Shown piece by piece: positions 6,979-15,539 of a DNA stretch of 35,744 bases. This DNA comes from Bryobacterales bacterium (GTDB taxonomy: Bacteria; Acidobacteriota; Terriglobia; Bryobacterales; Bryobacteraceae): NCBI GenBank assembly GCA_003132905.1, contig PKZC01000310.1, forward strand, positions 1 to 35,744. Direction: 5' to 3'. Position 1 is the stretch's first letter. Every line of letters begins with the position of its first letter. The translations under genes were made by a program, and so were the position numbers. The notes beneath the pieces are model-generated. The model did no database searches, was not told where the DNA came from, and saw only the letters and a program-made list of their open reading frames with translations.

Positions 6979-8235
6979 ATGTCGCAAGAACCATGGAAGA
7001 CCGACCAGTGGTTTGTTAGCCCTTGGAACTTTGAGAGCGCGGTTCTCGATCAGCTTCATTTCCCGAAGCAGATCAAGTTTCACGACATCACCCTGCGCGA
7101 CGGCGAACAGCAGACCGGCGTCATCTTCACCAAAGACGACAAAATCCGCATTGCCGAAGCTTTGGCCGAAGCCGGCGTTCATCGCATTGAAGCCGGGATG
7201 CCGGTGGTTTCGCCGAGCGATACTTCCGCGATCAAAGAGATCGTCAAGCGCAATTTAGGACCGCAGATTTTCGCCTTCTCCCGCTGCATGGTGGACGATG
7301 TGAAGCGCGCCGTGGATTGCGGAGTCTCGGGCATCGTGATGGAAGTGCCCTCTAGCACGCACATCATCGAGTACGCCTACAAGTGGCCGCTGCAGAAGGC
7401 GATCGATCTTTCGATCGAATCCACCGCCTACGCGCATTCGCAGGGATTGGAAATTGTCTTCTTCCCGATCGACTTCAGCCGCGCCGACATGAAATGGGTG
7501 CTGGATCTGATCCTGCGCGTGGCGAATGAAGGACACATGGATGCGCTGGCGCTGGTGGACACCTTCGGCGTCGTCTCGCCGCATGCCATGCAGTACCTGG
7601 TGCGCGAAGTGAAAAAGCGCGTGAACAAGCGGCTGGAAGCGCATTTCCACATGGATTTCGGACTGGGAATCGCCAACACGATCATGGCGCTCGCCGAAGG
7701 CGTTGAAGTGGTGCACTCCACCGTCCTCGGTTTGGGAGAACGCGCGGGCAATGTGCCCATCGAAGAGACCGCCATGGCGTTGCTCACGCTATACGGAATC
7801 GATACGGGCTTGAAGTACGACAAGTTGTACGGACTGGCGCGGTTGGTGGAGCAACTATCGGGACACAAGGTGGCAAGTAACCGGCCCGTGGTTGGCGAAC
7901 AATTGTTCCAGATCGAATCGGGCATTATCGCCAGCTGGTGGCAGAATTGCGGACAGGATCGTCCCACGCAGTTGTTCCCGTTCCACTGGGATGTCGTCGG
8001 GCAGCCGGCCGCGAAGGTTGTGCTCGGCAAAGGCAGCGGCATCGATTCGGTGAAGGCAGCATTGAAAGACATTGGCGTACAGGCCACTGAAGAAGAAGCG
8101 ATGCAGGTGGTGGTGGGCGTCAAAGAATTTTCTCTCGAGCACAAGCGTTTGCTGACGGATGCTGAATTCCGCTCCGTGGTCGCGAAGGTGCTTCCCAATA
8201 AAGTGGGCGCGCAGCCCGTGCCTACGGCAGTTTAG
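6979..8235 (+). CDS. DRE-TIM metallolyase (isopropylmalate/homocitrate synthase-like)
   Basis: A 418-residue TIM-barrel enzyme of the DRE-TIM superfamily, which condenses acyl-CoA with a 2-keto acid or cleaves the reverse bond. The signature HDITLRDGEQQ is at 35-45 with R40-D41-E43. The metal pair is in AHFHMDFGLGIAN (H222, H224) and the closing motif is GLGERAGNVPIEE (N258). Usual isopropylmalate synthases read HCHNDLG; here HFHMDFG breaks that pattern. The roughly 130-residue C-terminal part holds no leucine-regulatory domain of full IPMS length. The ATG at 6979 is preferred over an upstream in-frame TTG because GGAGG at 6966-6970 is eight bases away. It could be a citramalate/homocitrate synthase-type or an HMG-CoA-lyase-type enzyme; the dehydrogenase next to it may supply or use its keto acid. 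Confidence 0.8.
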   Translation: MSQEPWKTDQWFVSPWNFESAVLDQLHFPKQIKFHDITLRDGEQQTGVIFTKDDKIRIAEALAEAGVHRIEAGMPVVSPSDTSAIKEIVKRNLGPQIFAFSRCMVDDVKRAVDCGVSGIVMEVPSSTHIIEYAYKWPLQKAIDLSIESTAYAHSQGLEIVFFPIDFSRADMKWVLDLILRVANEGHMDALALVDTFGVVSPHAMQYLVREVKKRVNKRLEAHFHMDFGLGIANTIMALAEGVEVVHSTVLGLGERAGNVPIEETAMALLTLYGIDTGLKYDKLYGLARLVEQLSGHKVASNRPVVGEQLFQIESGIIASWWQNCGQDRPTQLFPFHWDVVGQPAAKVVLGKGSGIDSVKAALKDIGVQATEEEAMQVVVGVKEFSLEHKRLLTDAEFRSVVAKVLPNKVGAQPVPTAV

Positions 8236-8262
8236 ATTCACGTCTCACAAAGGAGGCGTTCC

Positions 8263-9201
8263 ATGTTGAAGAATGTCGCGTTGGTTGCCCTGGCTGCAAC
8301 ATTTGTGTTGCAGGCCCAGACGCCGTCATCGGACCAGGGCCGTCCAGCATGGGCGTTTCTCGCGCCCGATAAGCAGCAGCCGCCCGCTGGCGAAGAGAGT
8401 GGACCGATCAAGGTGCCGGGCAGCGGCAAAGAATACACGGCCGCGCAAATCGACGATCTATCGAATCCGCCGGTGTGGTTTCCCGACGAGCATGGATCCG
8501 CCCCCTCGATTGTTCAGCATGGCAAAGGTGCGGTGCTGGCCTGCGGCTCTTGCCACTTGATGTCGGGACACGGCCATCAGGAGTCGGCCGATCTGGCGGG
8601 ACTTTCAGCCGACTACATCGTCCGCACCATGGCGGATTTCAAGAATGGCACGCGCATCGATCCGGCGCGCATGAACGCAATCGCGAAAGGCATGTCGGAT
8701 GAAGACGTGCAACAGGCCGCGGCCTATTTCGCTGCGCTGAAGCCCAGCGGCTGGGTTAAAGTTGTCGAAACCGAGAGCGTTCCCAAAAGCTTTGTCAGCG
8801 TGAAGGGCCGCCAGCGCCTGCCGCTGCCGGGCGGCGGAATGGAGCCGCTGGGCAATCGCATTGTCGAACTTCCCGACGACGTTGCGCGCGCCACTAGCCG
8901 GGACCCGCACTCGGGATTCGTGGCTTACGTGCCCAAAGGCAGCGTTGCCAAGGGCGCGGCATTGGTGAAGACCGGCGCCAACAAAACCATCTCGTGCGCA
9001 ATCTGTCACGGCGATTCGCTTGAAGGGTTAGGCGACGTTCCCCGCATCGCGGGGCTGCATCCGGCTTACGTCGCGCGCCAGCTTTACGCATTTCAAACCG
9101 GTACCAATCACAGCGTGTCATCGGCGCTAATGAAAAAAGTAGTCGCGAACCTCACTGCCGACGACATCCTCGCGATTGCCGCCTACACAGCAGCCCAATA
9201 G
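8263..9201 (+). CDS. Exported diheme cytochrome c
   Basis: A 312-residue periplasmic cytochrome with a signal peptide (hydrophobic core LVALAATFVLQA, cut near residue 19). Two c-type domains carry CGSCH at 94-98 and CAICH at 245-249. The C-terminal domain has the c4-like pattern LEGLGDVPRIAGLHPAYVARQLYAFQTG, typical of cytochromes that relay electrons from periplasmic dehydrogenases to a terminal oxidase. Candidate distal methionines are M144 and M290. AAAGGAGG directly precedes the ATG and the gap from the preceding enzyme gene is 27 bases, so it belongs to the same transcript. It marks the switch from cytosolic enzymes to exported redox proteins within the operon. Confidence 0.87.
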   Translation: MLKNVALVALAATFVLQAQTPSSDQGRPAWAFLAPDKQQPPAGEESGPIKVPGSGKEYTAAQIDDLSNPPVWFPDEHGSAPSIVQHGKGAVLACGSCHLMSGHGHQESADLAGLSADYIVRTMADFKNGTRIDPARMNAIAKGMSDEDVQQAAAYFAALKPSGWVKVVETESVPKSFVSVKGRQRLPLPGGGMEPLGNRIVELPDDVARATSRDPHSGFVAYVPKGSVAKGAALVKTGANKTISCAICHGDSLEGLGDVPRIAGLHPAYVARQLYAFQTGTNHSVSSALMKKVVANLTADDILAIAAYTAAQ

Positions 9202-9223
9202 TTCAGAAGAAGAGGAGAAACTC

Positions 9224-9796
9224 ATGATGCAAAAGACACTTTTTGCGGCCACGCTAGCAGTGTTGGCCGGTGCGGCTTTCACCCCCTACGCAGGTGCGCA
9301 GAACATCGACAAGTTCGTGGTCTCGGGCGAAGACGCCAAGAAGGCCAAGTCAAGAAGCGAAATCTCCGCGGACACGGCTGAGAAGATCACCCAAGCCTGC
9401 GTGACCTTCGCAAAGGAGAAGAAGATTGCGGTGACCGTGTTCATCCTCAGCCCGACGGGCCAGATCGTTCACGCGCATCGCATGGACGGCCAGGTTCCCA
9501 TCAACATCGAAACAGCGCTGCTGAAGGCGAAGAGTGTGCTCTATACCAGGGACTCCACGCACGCCCGCGCCAACATGGTGGCCAATAACCTGGCGCTGCA
9601 ACTGCGCTGGTCGAGCATCGGCGTGTTTCCCACCTCGGGCGGACTTCCCATCATGGTGGACGATCAAATGATCGGCGCCATTGGCGTTGGAGGATCGAAC
9701 CAGGATGAAGAGTGCGCCTACGCAGCGCTGACCAGCGTGGTTGGTCCGCAACCTCCGCTGGCTGAAAAATTGCCACCGGCGCCGCCGCGTCCCTAG
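9224..9796 (+). CDS. Exported GlcG/HbpS-family heme-binding-like protein
   Basis: A 190-residue protein with a signal peptide (about 1-24, cut after AGA) and a single GlcG/HbpS domain (about 40-180). It contains the stretch AVTVFILSPTGQIVHAHRMDG and the family end GGLPIMVDDQMIGAIGVGGSNQDEECAYAAL, split here only by line of reading. HbpS binds haem and senses redox stress in Streptomyces; most GlcG proteins have no established reaction. The ATG at 9224 sits after GAGGAG with good spacing, and a second ATG follows directly. It lies 22 bases after the cytochrome gene and 10 before the LVIVD gene. Co-location with a cytochrome suggests a haem or redox accessory role. Confidence 0.8.
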   Translation: MMQKTLFAATLAVLAGAAFTPYAGAQNIDKFVVSGEDAKKAKSRSEISADTAEKITQACVTFAKEKKIAVTVFILSPTGQIVHAHRMDGQVPINIETALLKAKSVLYTRDSTHARANMVANNLALQLRWSSIGVFPTSGGLPIMVDDQMIGAIGVGGSNQDEECAYAALTSVVGPQPPLAEKLPPAPPRP

Positions 9797-9806
9797 GAGC
9801 TCATTT

Positions 9807-11405
9807 ATGTCGAAAGAATTCAGCCGCAGATCGCTACTGGGCGCGGCAGCCGCCGGCCTTGCGGGCTCCATTGCCTCACGAGCGCAGGTAACCGGGCTTA
9901 CGCCTGGCGGTGGAACGCCTCCTTTTCGCCTTCCGATGGGCGCTCTCGATTTTCTCGACCGAAAAACCTACATCCACAACATGGAGATTCACGCCACGCT
10001 GCCGGGCTCAACCATCAGCGGCGGCGAACCCTTGATGGCGATGTGGGCCAAAGGCAAGCAGCGTCTGCTGCCCGCCGGCGGAGGATTCATCGACGTTACC
10101 GAACCGACGAAGCCCGTGGTGCTCAACAAGGGCGTGGTGAAGGGCAATGGCGCGGTGGTGTTCAACACTGATCTGAAGAAGTGGATCATGATGTGCACCG
10201 CTGCTGCGCCCTTGACTTCCGCCACGCCTCAGTTTCCGGACGGCGCGTACGACAAGGAACTGCGCGACCGTTCGGTCAACTTCAAAGGCCTGCGGGGAAT
10301 TCGCAACTACGATATTACCGATCCCACCAAGCCGGAGCTGCTGGAAGAGTACAACACTGGCGAGAAGGGCAACGGCACGCACCACAATTTTTACGATGGC
10401 GGCAAGTACGCCTACCTGGATTGCGGCTGGGACGATCAACTACGGCTGGAGAATCACCAGCGCCCGTACAGCAACGCGATCATGATCGTCGACATGTCCG
10501 ACCCCGGCAAGGTGAAGGAAGTTTCCCGCTGGTGGGTGCCGGGGCAACGTCTGGGCGAAGAAGCAGAGTACAAGAAATATGTGTTCGCCGGCGACCGCGC
10601 TTCCTGGACCGGCAATCATGGCGCGCTCAGCGTTCCCAAACGCGTGGAGGATGGCGGCAAGGTGGGCTACGGCGGATTCGGAGCGTTCGGAATGTATGTC
10701 ATGGATTTGAGCGACATCACCAAGCCCAAGCCGTACGGCAAGGTGCAGTACGAATTCAACGCGCTGGGCACCATTCCGTTTCATACTTGTTATCCCGTGA
10801 TCGCCGACGCGGCCCATCCCAGGCTTCAGAATCTGATTGTCGCGACGCATGAAGCGCTCGAAGCGGATTGCCGCGAGGTGTACCACACGCCTTATGTCGT
10901 GGATGTGAAGGATCCGCGCAATCCGAAAATCATCGGCTTCTTCCCACGGCCAGCCGCTCCTCCTGAAGCTCCGTATTCCGATTTTTGCTTCGCGCGAGGA
11001 CGCTTCGGATCGCACAATACGCAGTGCTGGCTGGCGCCGGGAACTTCGCGCCCCGAGATTATCGCGATCGCGTGGTTTAATGCCGGTATCCGCATTTTCG
11101 ATCTGTCGAATCCCACGGCGCCGAAGGAAGTGGCGTATTTCGTCCCACCGCACGAGGGCGAAATCGACGATTACGAAAGCTGGTGGCGCGGTTCCACCGA
11201 AAATGTTTTTGTAGAGTGGGATCGAAACTTGATCTGGATCGGAACCCACGCAGGCAGCTATTGTCTATCCTGCCCGGCGCTCGGCAAACCGGTGCTGGAA
11301 CCGCGCAAGGTGGATCACTGGTCAGTGGCTCACTGCAATGCCGGATGGGACGATCAGACATCGCGCAGCTTCTACTTTGGAAGAGGCGCAAGCCAAGCGG
11401 GATAG
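9807..11405 (+). CDS. Tat-exported LVIVD-repeat protein
   Basis: A 532-residue protein with a Tat signal (SRRSLLGAAAAGLAG, residues 6-20, cut near SRA-Q). The mature part is a beta-propeller-like array of LVIVD-type repeats, recognisable by recurring VTEPTKP, ITDPTKP, MSDPGKV, LSDITKP, VKDPRNP and LSNPTAP segments. Tat use implies export in folded form, often with a cofactor, but I see no cofactor motif. Several cysteines occur near the C-terminus (CLSCPAL and a later single Cys), and a GTHHNFYDGG loop could bind metal. The ATG at 9807 has TAGGAG upstream. It ends the seven-gene operon and converges with the DUF1398 gene 21 bases away. Function unknown; it may be the periplasmic binding or catalytic partner of the cytochrome. 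Confidence 0.78.
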   Translation: MSKEFSRRSLLGAAAAGLAGSIASRAQVTGLTPGGGTPPFRLPMGALDFLDRKTYIHNMEIHATLPGSTISGGEPLMAMWAKGKQRLLPAGGGFIDVTEPTKPVVLNKGVVKGNGAVVFNTDLKKWIMMCTAAAPLTSATPQFPDGAYDKELRDRSVNFKGLRGIRNYDITDPTKPELLEEYNTGEKGNGTHHNFYDGGKYAYLDCGWDDQLRLENHQRPYSNAIMIVDMSDPGKVKEVSRWWVPGQRLGEEAEYKKYVFAGDRASWTGNHGALSVPKRVEDGGKVGYGGFGAFGMYVMDLSDITKPKPYGKVQYEFNALGTIPFHTCYPVIADAAHPRLQNLIVATHEALEADCREVYHTPYVVDVKDPRNPKIIGFFPRPAAPPEAPYSDFCFARGRFGSHNTQCWLAPGTSRPEIIAIAWFNAGIRIFDLSNPTAPKEVAYFVPPHEGEIDDYESWWRGSTENVFVEWDRNLIWIGTHAGSYCLSCPALGKPVLEPRKVDHWSVAHCNAGWDDQTSRSFYFGRGASQAG

Positions 11406-11426
11406 TGGATCGAGGAAAGTCCCGCG

Positions 11427-11843
11427 TTACCCCATGTCGACGTTCGGATACGATTCGACATATTTTTCTCCGTTGCAACCGAAATAGGCAACTGATCGCG
11501 AAACGAAGTCGACCTCGTACCGGACAACTCCGGAACGCCATGCATCTGCCAGGAACTCGGCGAACGTGCTTTCCCCAGCCTGGTCGGTCCGTAATGCTCG
11601 AATGAGCGTGTCGTGGTTAAAGAGTGGTACGTCCACCATTCCTGATAGCAATGGGGCACCCTGTGCCACGATCGGCCCATCAGTGGTCAAGTAAAGACTT
11701 TGGCACGCCGGCAGGAGCCAGATATTGTGTGTTACCCCTGCACGACGTAGTGTTTCGGCGAAATATGGAAAGCCGCCCACCTGAGGCCGACTCGCCATGG
11801 CCCGCTTCAGGGCCGCCTCCAAGTTCTCGATTGCTTTGCTCAT
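11427..11843 (-). CDS. DUF1398-family protein
   Basis: A 138-residue soluble protein resembling the DUF1398 family (Escherichia coli YbcV type), from the segments GGFPYFAETLRRAGVTHN, LPACQSLYLTTDGP, ALRTDQAGESTFAEFL and GVVRYEVDF. No catalytic function is established for the family, no signal peptide is present, and the length is usual. The ATG has only a weak ribosome-binding site. It lies 18 bases downstream of the molybdenum hydroxylase on the same strand, so read-through transcription is possible, but a functional link is not implied by the family. It is convergent with the LVIVD gene. Confidence 0.7.
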   Translation of the reverse strand: MSKAIENLEAALKRAMASRPQVGGFPYFAETLRRAGVTHNIWLLPACQSLYLTTDGPIVAQGAPLLSGMVDVPLFNHDTLIRALRTDQAGESTFAEFLADAWRSGVVRYEVDFVSRSVAYFGCNGEKYVESYPNVDMG

Positions 11844-11861
11844 TCGCGCGGCTCTACGGGT

Positions 11862-14570
11862 TTACACCGTAGCGAGAACGGGCGCTTTGCGCCGCGACTT
11901 GGGCACCGATGGAGCAGCGGCGGGCGCGTCGTCCATCGGCAAACTAAAGCGTCGAATTTTATCGTACGAATAGAGCGCGCCGGCTACCGCCCCGGCCGTC
12001 GGCACCAATCCGATCTCGCCCGCGCCTTTGGCTCCGTAGCCGCCAACTTCGTCGGGAACTTCGATCAGAATGACGTCGATCCGCGGCGTGTCCTTGGCCT
12101 TCAGGATTCCGCAATCGCGCAGGAGCAGCGAATCCGGCGTGGCGTTCGTGCTGGTGAAGTTTTCCGAAAGCGCATAGCCTAGCCCCATGTGGACGCCGCC
12201 TTCCACTTGTCCCGCGCAGCCTTTGGGATTGATGGCGCGGCCCACGTCGTGCGCGGCCACTACGCGCTCAATGCGTCCTTCGTCGTTCAAAATCACCACC
12301 TGCGTGGCGTAGCTGAACGTCATGTGCGTGGTGGGATTCGTCAGCGCTTCCGGGGTGCCGGGCTTCGTCGTGAAATTGCAAACGTAGTCGCCCGTGTATT
12401 CGCGGCCCACCAATTGGTCGAGCGTCGAAGTCTTCAAATCTTCGGCGAGTTGAACCGCAGCCCGCTGTGCCGCCGCGCAACTCAACGTGGTGGCGCGCGA
12501 TGCCCAGGTTTCGCCGCACTTCGCGCCTAGCGCTTTGTCCCAACGCACGTCCATGATTTCGGGTGGCAGACCAGTCTCTTCGCACACTGCCTGGCGAATG
12601 GTGGTGAAGAGCCCCTGACCCATTTCCGTATAGCCCGTTTGGACATCCAGCCGGCCGCCTTCCAAAACACGGATGGCTGCGTGCCCGCTATCGATGGTGC
12701 CGTTGCCGATGCCAGTGCTCTTGATGCCGCAGCCGATACCGGCGTACTTGGCGCTCTTATAAACGTCCTTGACGGCTTCCAGACTGCGCCGCAATCCCGC
12801 GACGCTTTCCCGCATGATCTGGCCGGTTGCAAAGGCATCGCCGGGATTCAGTATGTTGCGCTCGCGAATGTCCCAGCCATCGATACCCACGCGTTCGGCG
12901 AGCATATCCAGGATGCCTTCCATGGCGAAATGCGCCTGATTGGTGCCAAAGCCGCGCATCGCTCCGCTGGTGGGGTTGTTGGTGAATACAGCTTTCGCCT
13001 CGGCATCCACATTCGGAACGCGATAGGGACCGCAGGAATGACATGCCGCCCGCAGCAGGCATTTTGCGCTGGTGCCCGCATAGCCACCGACGTCCCCGAC
13101 AATTCGGGTCCGCACAGCCAGCAGATGGCCTTCGGCGTCGGTGCCCACGGTGTAGTGCAGCGTCATCGGGTGGCGCTTGGGATGAAGCTGCGTGGATTGT
13201 TTCCGCGTCAACACCGTTTTCACGGGGCGTCCCATCAAATGCGCCGCCAGCGCCGTCTGCACTTGAATGGACAGTTCCTCTTTCGCGCCGAAAGAGCCGC
13301 CGCTCGATGCCAGCGCGATCTCGACGTCTTCTTGAGGAATATTCAACGATCGCGCGATCTGCGTTTGATCGAACGTCGAACCCTGGCTCTGTGAAAATAC
13401 CTTGACGCCTTTTCCCTGCGGGATCGCGAGACAAGCCTCCGGTTCCAGAAACGCCGGCTCGATGGGCTGCGTTCGGAAGGTCTGTTCGATGACGTGGGCC
13501 GAAGCTGCCAGCGCAGCATCTACATCACCGCGCGAAAATGCCGTGGTGTCCAGCAGGTTCGGATGCACGTGCAAATTGCCGGGAGCATGCACCTGCGGCG
13601 AATCCGGCGCCATCGCTTCAAATGGGTCGGTCACCGGCTCCAATACTTCGTAGTCCACGTTAATTCTGTCCGCGGCCTGGCGCGCATGATAGGCCGTGTC
13701 AGCCACAACAAGCGCGAGAATGTCCCCGACGCAGCACGTAGTTTCACCGGCAGCAACAAAAATCGGCAGATCGGGAATGGCAAGACCTGTTCCGCGCTGC
13801 CCCGGGACGTCGAGCGCAGTGACGATCTTTTCCACGCCAGGCATCGCCTTCGCCTGCGCGGTATCAATCGCCAGAACTTTGGCGCGCGGGTGAGGACTGA
13901 GCAGCGGAGCCGCGTGCAGCATTCCGGGAACGCACATGTCGTCCACGAATGGCTTTTCGCCCAATGCCTGCTCCAGGCCAAGATATCGCGACGGCGACTG
14001 GCCGATTCCATTGCCCTTATGCCCGTTCTTGGTGGTTCGGGTCAGACCAAAATCTTCGCCAAAGTAAGAATGGCGGCGCGGCTCTTTGCTCGGTAGTTGC
14101 TTGTGATCCTGCCAGGCTTCTCCGGCCGTCTGGATGGCGTCGACAATGCGCGCGTAGCCCGTGCAGCGGCAAAGATGAGCATCCAGCGACTTGGCCACTT
14201 CCTGGCGATCCTGCGTACGATTGTGTTGCAGCAGCCCCGAAGCCCGGATCACGATGCCGGGAATGCAGAAGCCGCACTGAACCGCGCCTTCGAGCAGAAA
14301 TGCTTCGCCCAGCACCCGGCGCATGTCTTCCGGCACGCCTTCGAGCGTGACTACATCGCGGCCCGCCATGTGTTCCGGTTTGCGCAGACACGCGAGAACG
14401 GGCTGACCGTCCACCAAGACCGCGCAGCAGCCGCACGCGCCTTCCGGAGCGCAGCCGTTCTTGGCCGAAACAACGCCGCAGCCCGCGCGGAGGACTTCGA
14501 GAAAGTCCATGCCCGGCTCATACGACACGGTGGTCGACGTCCCGTTTAATGTGAAGGTGGTTTCCGGCAT
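11862..14570 (-). CDS. Single-chain molybdenum hydroxylase (aldehyde oxidoreductase/xanthine dehydrogenase family)
   Basis: A 902-residue cytosolic enzyme fusing the iron-sulfur and molybdopterin parts without an FAD domain, as in Desulfovibrio aldehyde oxidoreductase (similar length). The first [2Fe-2S] site has C40, C46, C49 and C61 with plant-ferredoxin spacing. The second has CGFC at 99-102 and CRC at 134-136, with the canonical 31-residue gap. Molybdopterin motifs include GGSFGAKEE and GAMRGFGTNQAHF. The catalytic glutamate is E852 in GAKGAGEIG. It should hydroxylate an aldehyde or N-heterocycle with electrons leaving through the clusters. No FAD subunit, MocA/XdhC maturation gene or transporter is next to it. 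A selenium-dependent xanthine dehydrogenase-like activity is an alternative. The 156 bases upstream of its ATG should hold the promoter, but no clear boxes are seen. Confidence 0.88.
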   Translation of the reverse strand: MPETTFTLNGTSTTVSYEPGMDFLEVLRAGCGVVSAKNGCAPEGACGCCAVLVDGQPVLACLRKPEHMAGRDVVTLEGVPEDMRRVLGEAFLLEGAVQCGFCIPGIVIRASGLLQHNRTQDRQEVAKSLDAHLCRCTGYARIVDAIQTAGEAWQDHKQLPSKEPRRHSYFGEDFGLTRTTKNGHKGNGIGQSPSRYLGLEQALGEKPFVDDMCVPGMLHAAPLLSPHPRAKVLAIDTAQAKAMPGVEKIVTALDVPGQRGTGLAIPDLPIFVAAGETTCCVGDILALVVADTAYHARQAADRINVDYEVLEPVTDPFEAMAPDSPQVHAPGNLHVHPNLLDTTAFSRGDVDAALAASAHVIEQTFRTQPIEPAFLEPEACLAIPQGKGVKVFSQSQGSTFDQTQIARSLNIPQEDVEIALASSGGSFGAKEELSIQVQTALAAHLMGRPVKTVLTRKQSTQLHPKRHPMTLHYTVGTDAEGHLLAVRTRIVGDVGGYAGTSAKCLLRAACHSCGPYRVPNVDAEAKAVFTNNPTSGAMRGFGTNQAHFAMEGILDMLAERVGIDGWDIRERNILNPGDAFATGQIMRESVAGLRRSLEAVKDVYKSAKYAGIGCGIKSTGIGNGTIDSGHAAIRVLEGGRLDVQTGYTEMGQGLFTTIRQAVCEETGLPPEIMDVRWDKALGAKCGETWASRATTLSCAAAQRAAVQLAEDLKTSTLDQLVGREYTGDYVCNFTTKPGTPEALTNPTTHMTFSYATQVVILNDEGRIERVVAAHDVGRAINPKGCAGQVEGGVHMGLGYALSENFTSTNATPDSLLLRDCGILKAKDTPRIDVILIEVPDEVGGYGAKGAGEIGLVPTAGAVAGALYSYDKIRRFSLPMDDAPAAAPSVPKSRRKAPVLATV

Positions 14571-14726
14571 GTTGAACCTGGCGCGTCCCCGCTCCTTCCA
14601 GGCTATCAGAAATCCTTAATAGATCAATGGGTTGCGAGTACTGAAGGATGGCTATTTGGGGCTACTTATGGCGATTGCGCGACTTATTCATCACTCAGAT
14701 GTCCACTCCGGCGCTCCCTCTAGGGC

Positions 14727-14999
14727 TCACAGCGCTAGTTCCCCTTGTTCCACGGCTTTCGAGACATTCTCCTCCGAAAGCGCAGCCTCTAGGTTTTCAA
14801 GGTGCATCCGAATCATGGAGGGCCGTTCATCTAACCACTGCGAGCGTGTCCCAGGCTCCTCTGGTTTAAAAAGGTTCCACCGTCCAACATCTACGGCAAG
14901 ATCGCGAACGACAAGGACCATGCCTCGGCAATCTGGATTCTCGTGACCGAGACTTGTAGAGATCGCAGAAACAATACGCCGTGCTTCAGTTGGGTTCAT
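14727..14999 (-). CDS. Small hypothetical protein
   Basis: A 90-residue, soluble, acidic protein that I do not recognise. It begins MNPTEARRIVSAISTS and ends with a glutamate-rich helix. Its ATG overlaps the stop of the upstream membrane-protein gene as ATGA, which supports it being real and co-translated. The coding strand shows less GC bias at third positions than the flanking operons. It could be the partner of the membrane protein; nothing more can be said. Confidence 0.5.
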   Translation of the reverse strand: MNPTEARRIVSAISTSLGHENPDCRGMVLVVRDLAVDVGRWNLFKPEEPGTRSQWLDERPSMIRMHLENLEAALSEENVSKAVEQGELAL

Positions 15000-15457
15000 C
15001 GGAGCAGCCTCCAGCCCTTGGCAGGCTCATAGCCAAGGCATTGCATGAACATCTTTTGAATGTCGCCAATTCGTCCGGGCCCCAAAAGTAGGTGCAGTGG
15101 TATGACAAGTATCAGCAAAGGCCAAAGGAGAGCCACTACAGCGGCTGTTCTCATACCCCTGAGCCACAGTATGTACGCAGCTATCGGGCAAGTTATCCAC
15201 TTGAGCCTGACGATCACGGCTCCCCACTCTGCAAGCGCCGGAATGACGATCTTGTGTCTAATGAACACAACCCAAAGAAAGGTTGCAATGAGGGTAGCGA
15301 AAACCACGGACCACCATGAGAAGAACAGAATGGCGACCGGGGCTATCGGTTGAGACACGAAAGTCGGCCATGCCCCCCACTCGATGGCCCGGAGCCAAGA
15401 CCACAGCAAATTGTCGTCGTCCGAGCTTTCGTGCGGGTTCCACATATTCCAATTCAT
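14996..15457 (-). CDS. Hypothetical membrane protein
   Basis: A 153-residue integral membrane protein without a recognised family. The N-terminal 35 residues are tryptophan-rich and hydrophilic. Hydrophobic segments follow at about 40-63, 75-97 and 104-124, and the tail is basic (GPGRIGDIQKMFMQ). The ATG at 15457 is chosen over a TTG one codon earlier; no ribosome-binding site is clear for either. It forms a two-gene unit with the small protein that overlaps its stop. Base composition is less GC-rich than in neighbouring operons, so the pair may have been acquired. Confidence 0.5.
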   Translation of the reverse strand: MNWNMWNPHESSDDDNLLWSWLRAIEWGAWPTFVSQPIAPVAILFFSWWSVVFATLIATFLWVVFIRHKIVIPALAEWGAVIVRLKWITCPIAAYILWLRGMRTAAVVALLWPLLILVIPLHLLLGPGRIGDIQKMFMQCLGYEPAKGWRLLR

Positions 15458-15539
15458 CAAGACAGGTTGTTGGTTTCCACAGCGTTTGTTCTCCCATGAA
15501 TCTCTTCATGCTTGCGGATTACGCCGTCAGCCTGAGCTC

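Noticed and set aside
12639..13394. A 251-residue open frame on the plus strand within the molybdenum hydroxylase
   Set aside because: It is fully antisense to a gene with complete cofactor motifs and shows no recognisable domain.
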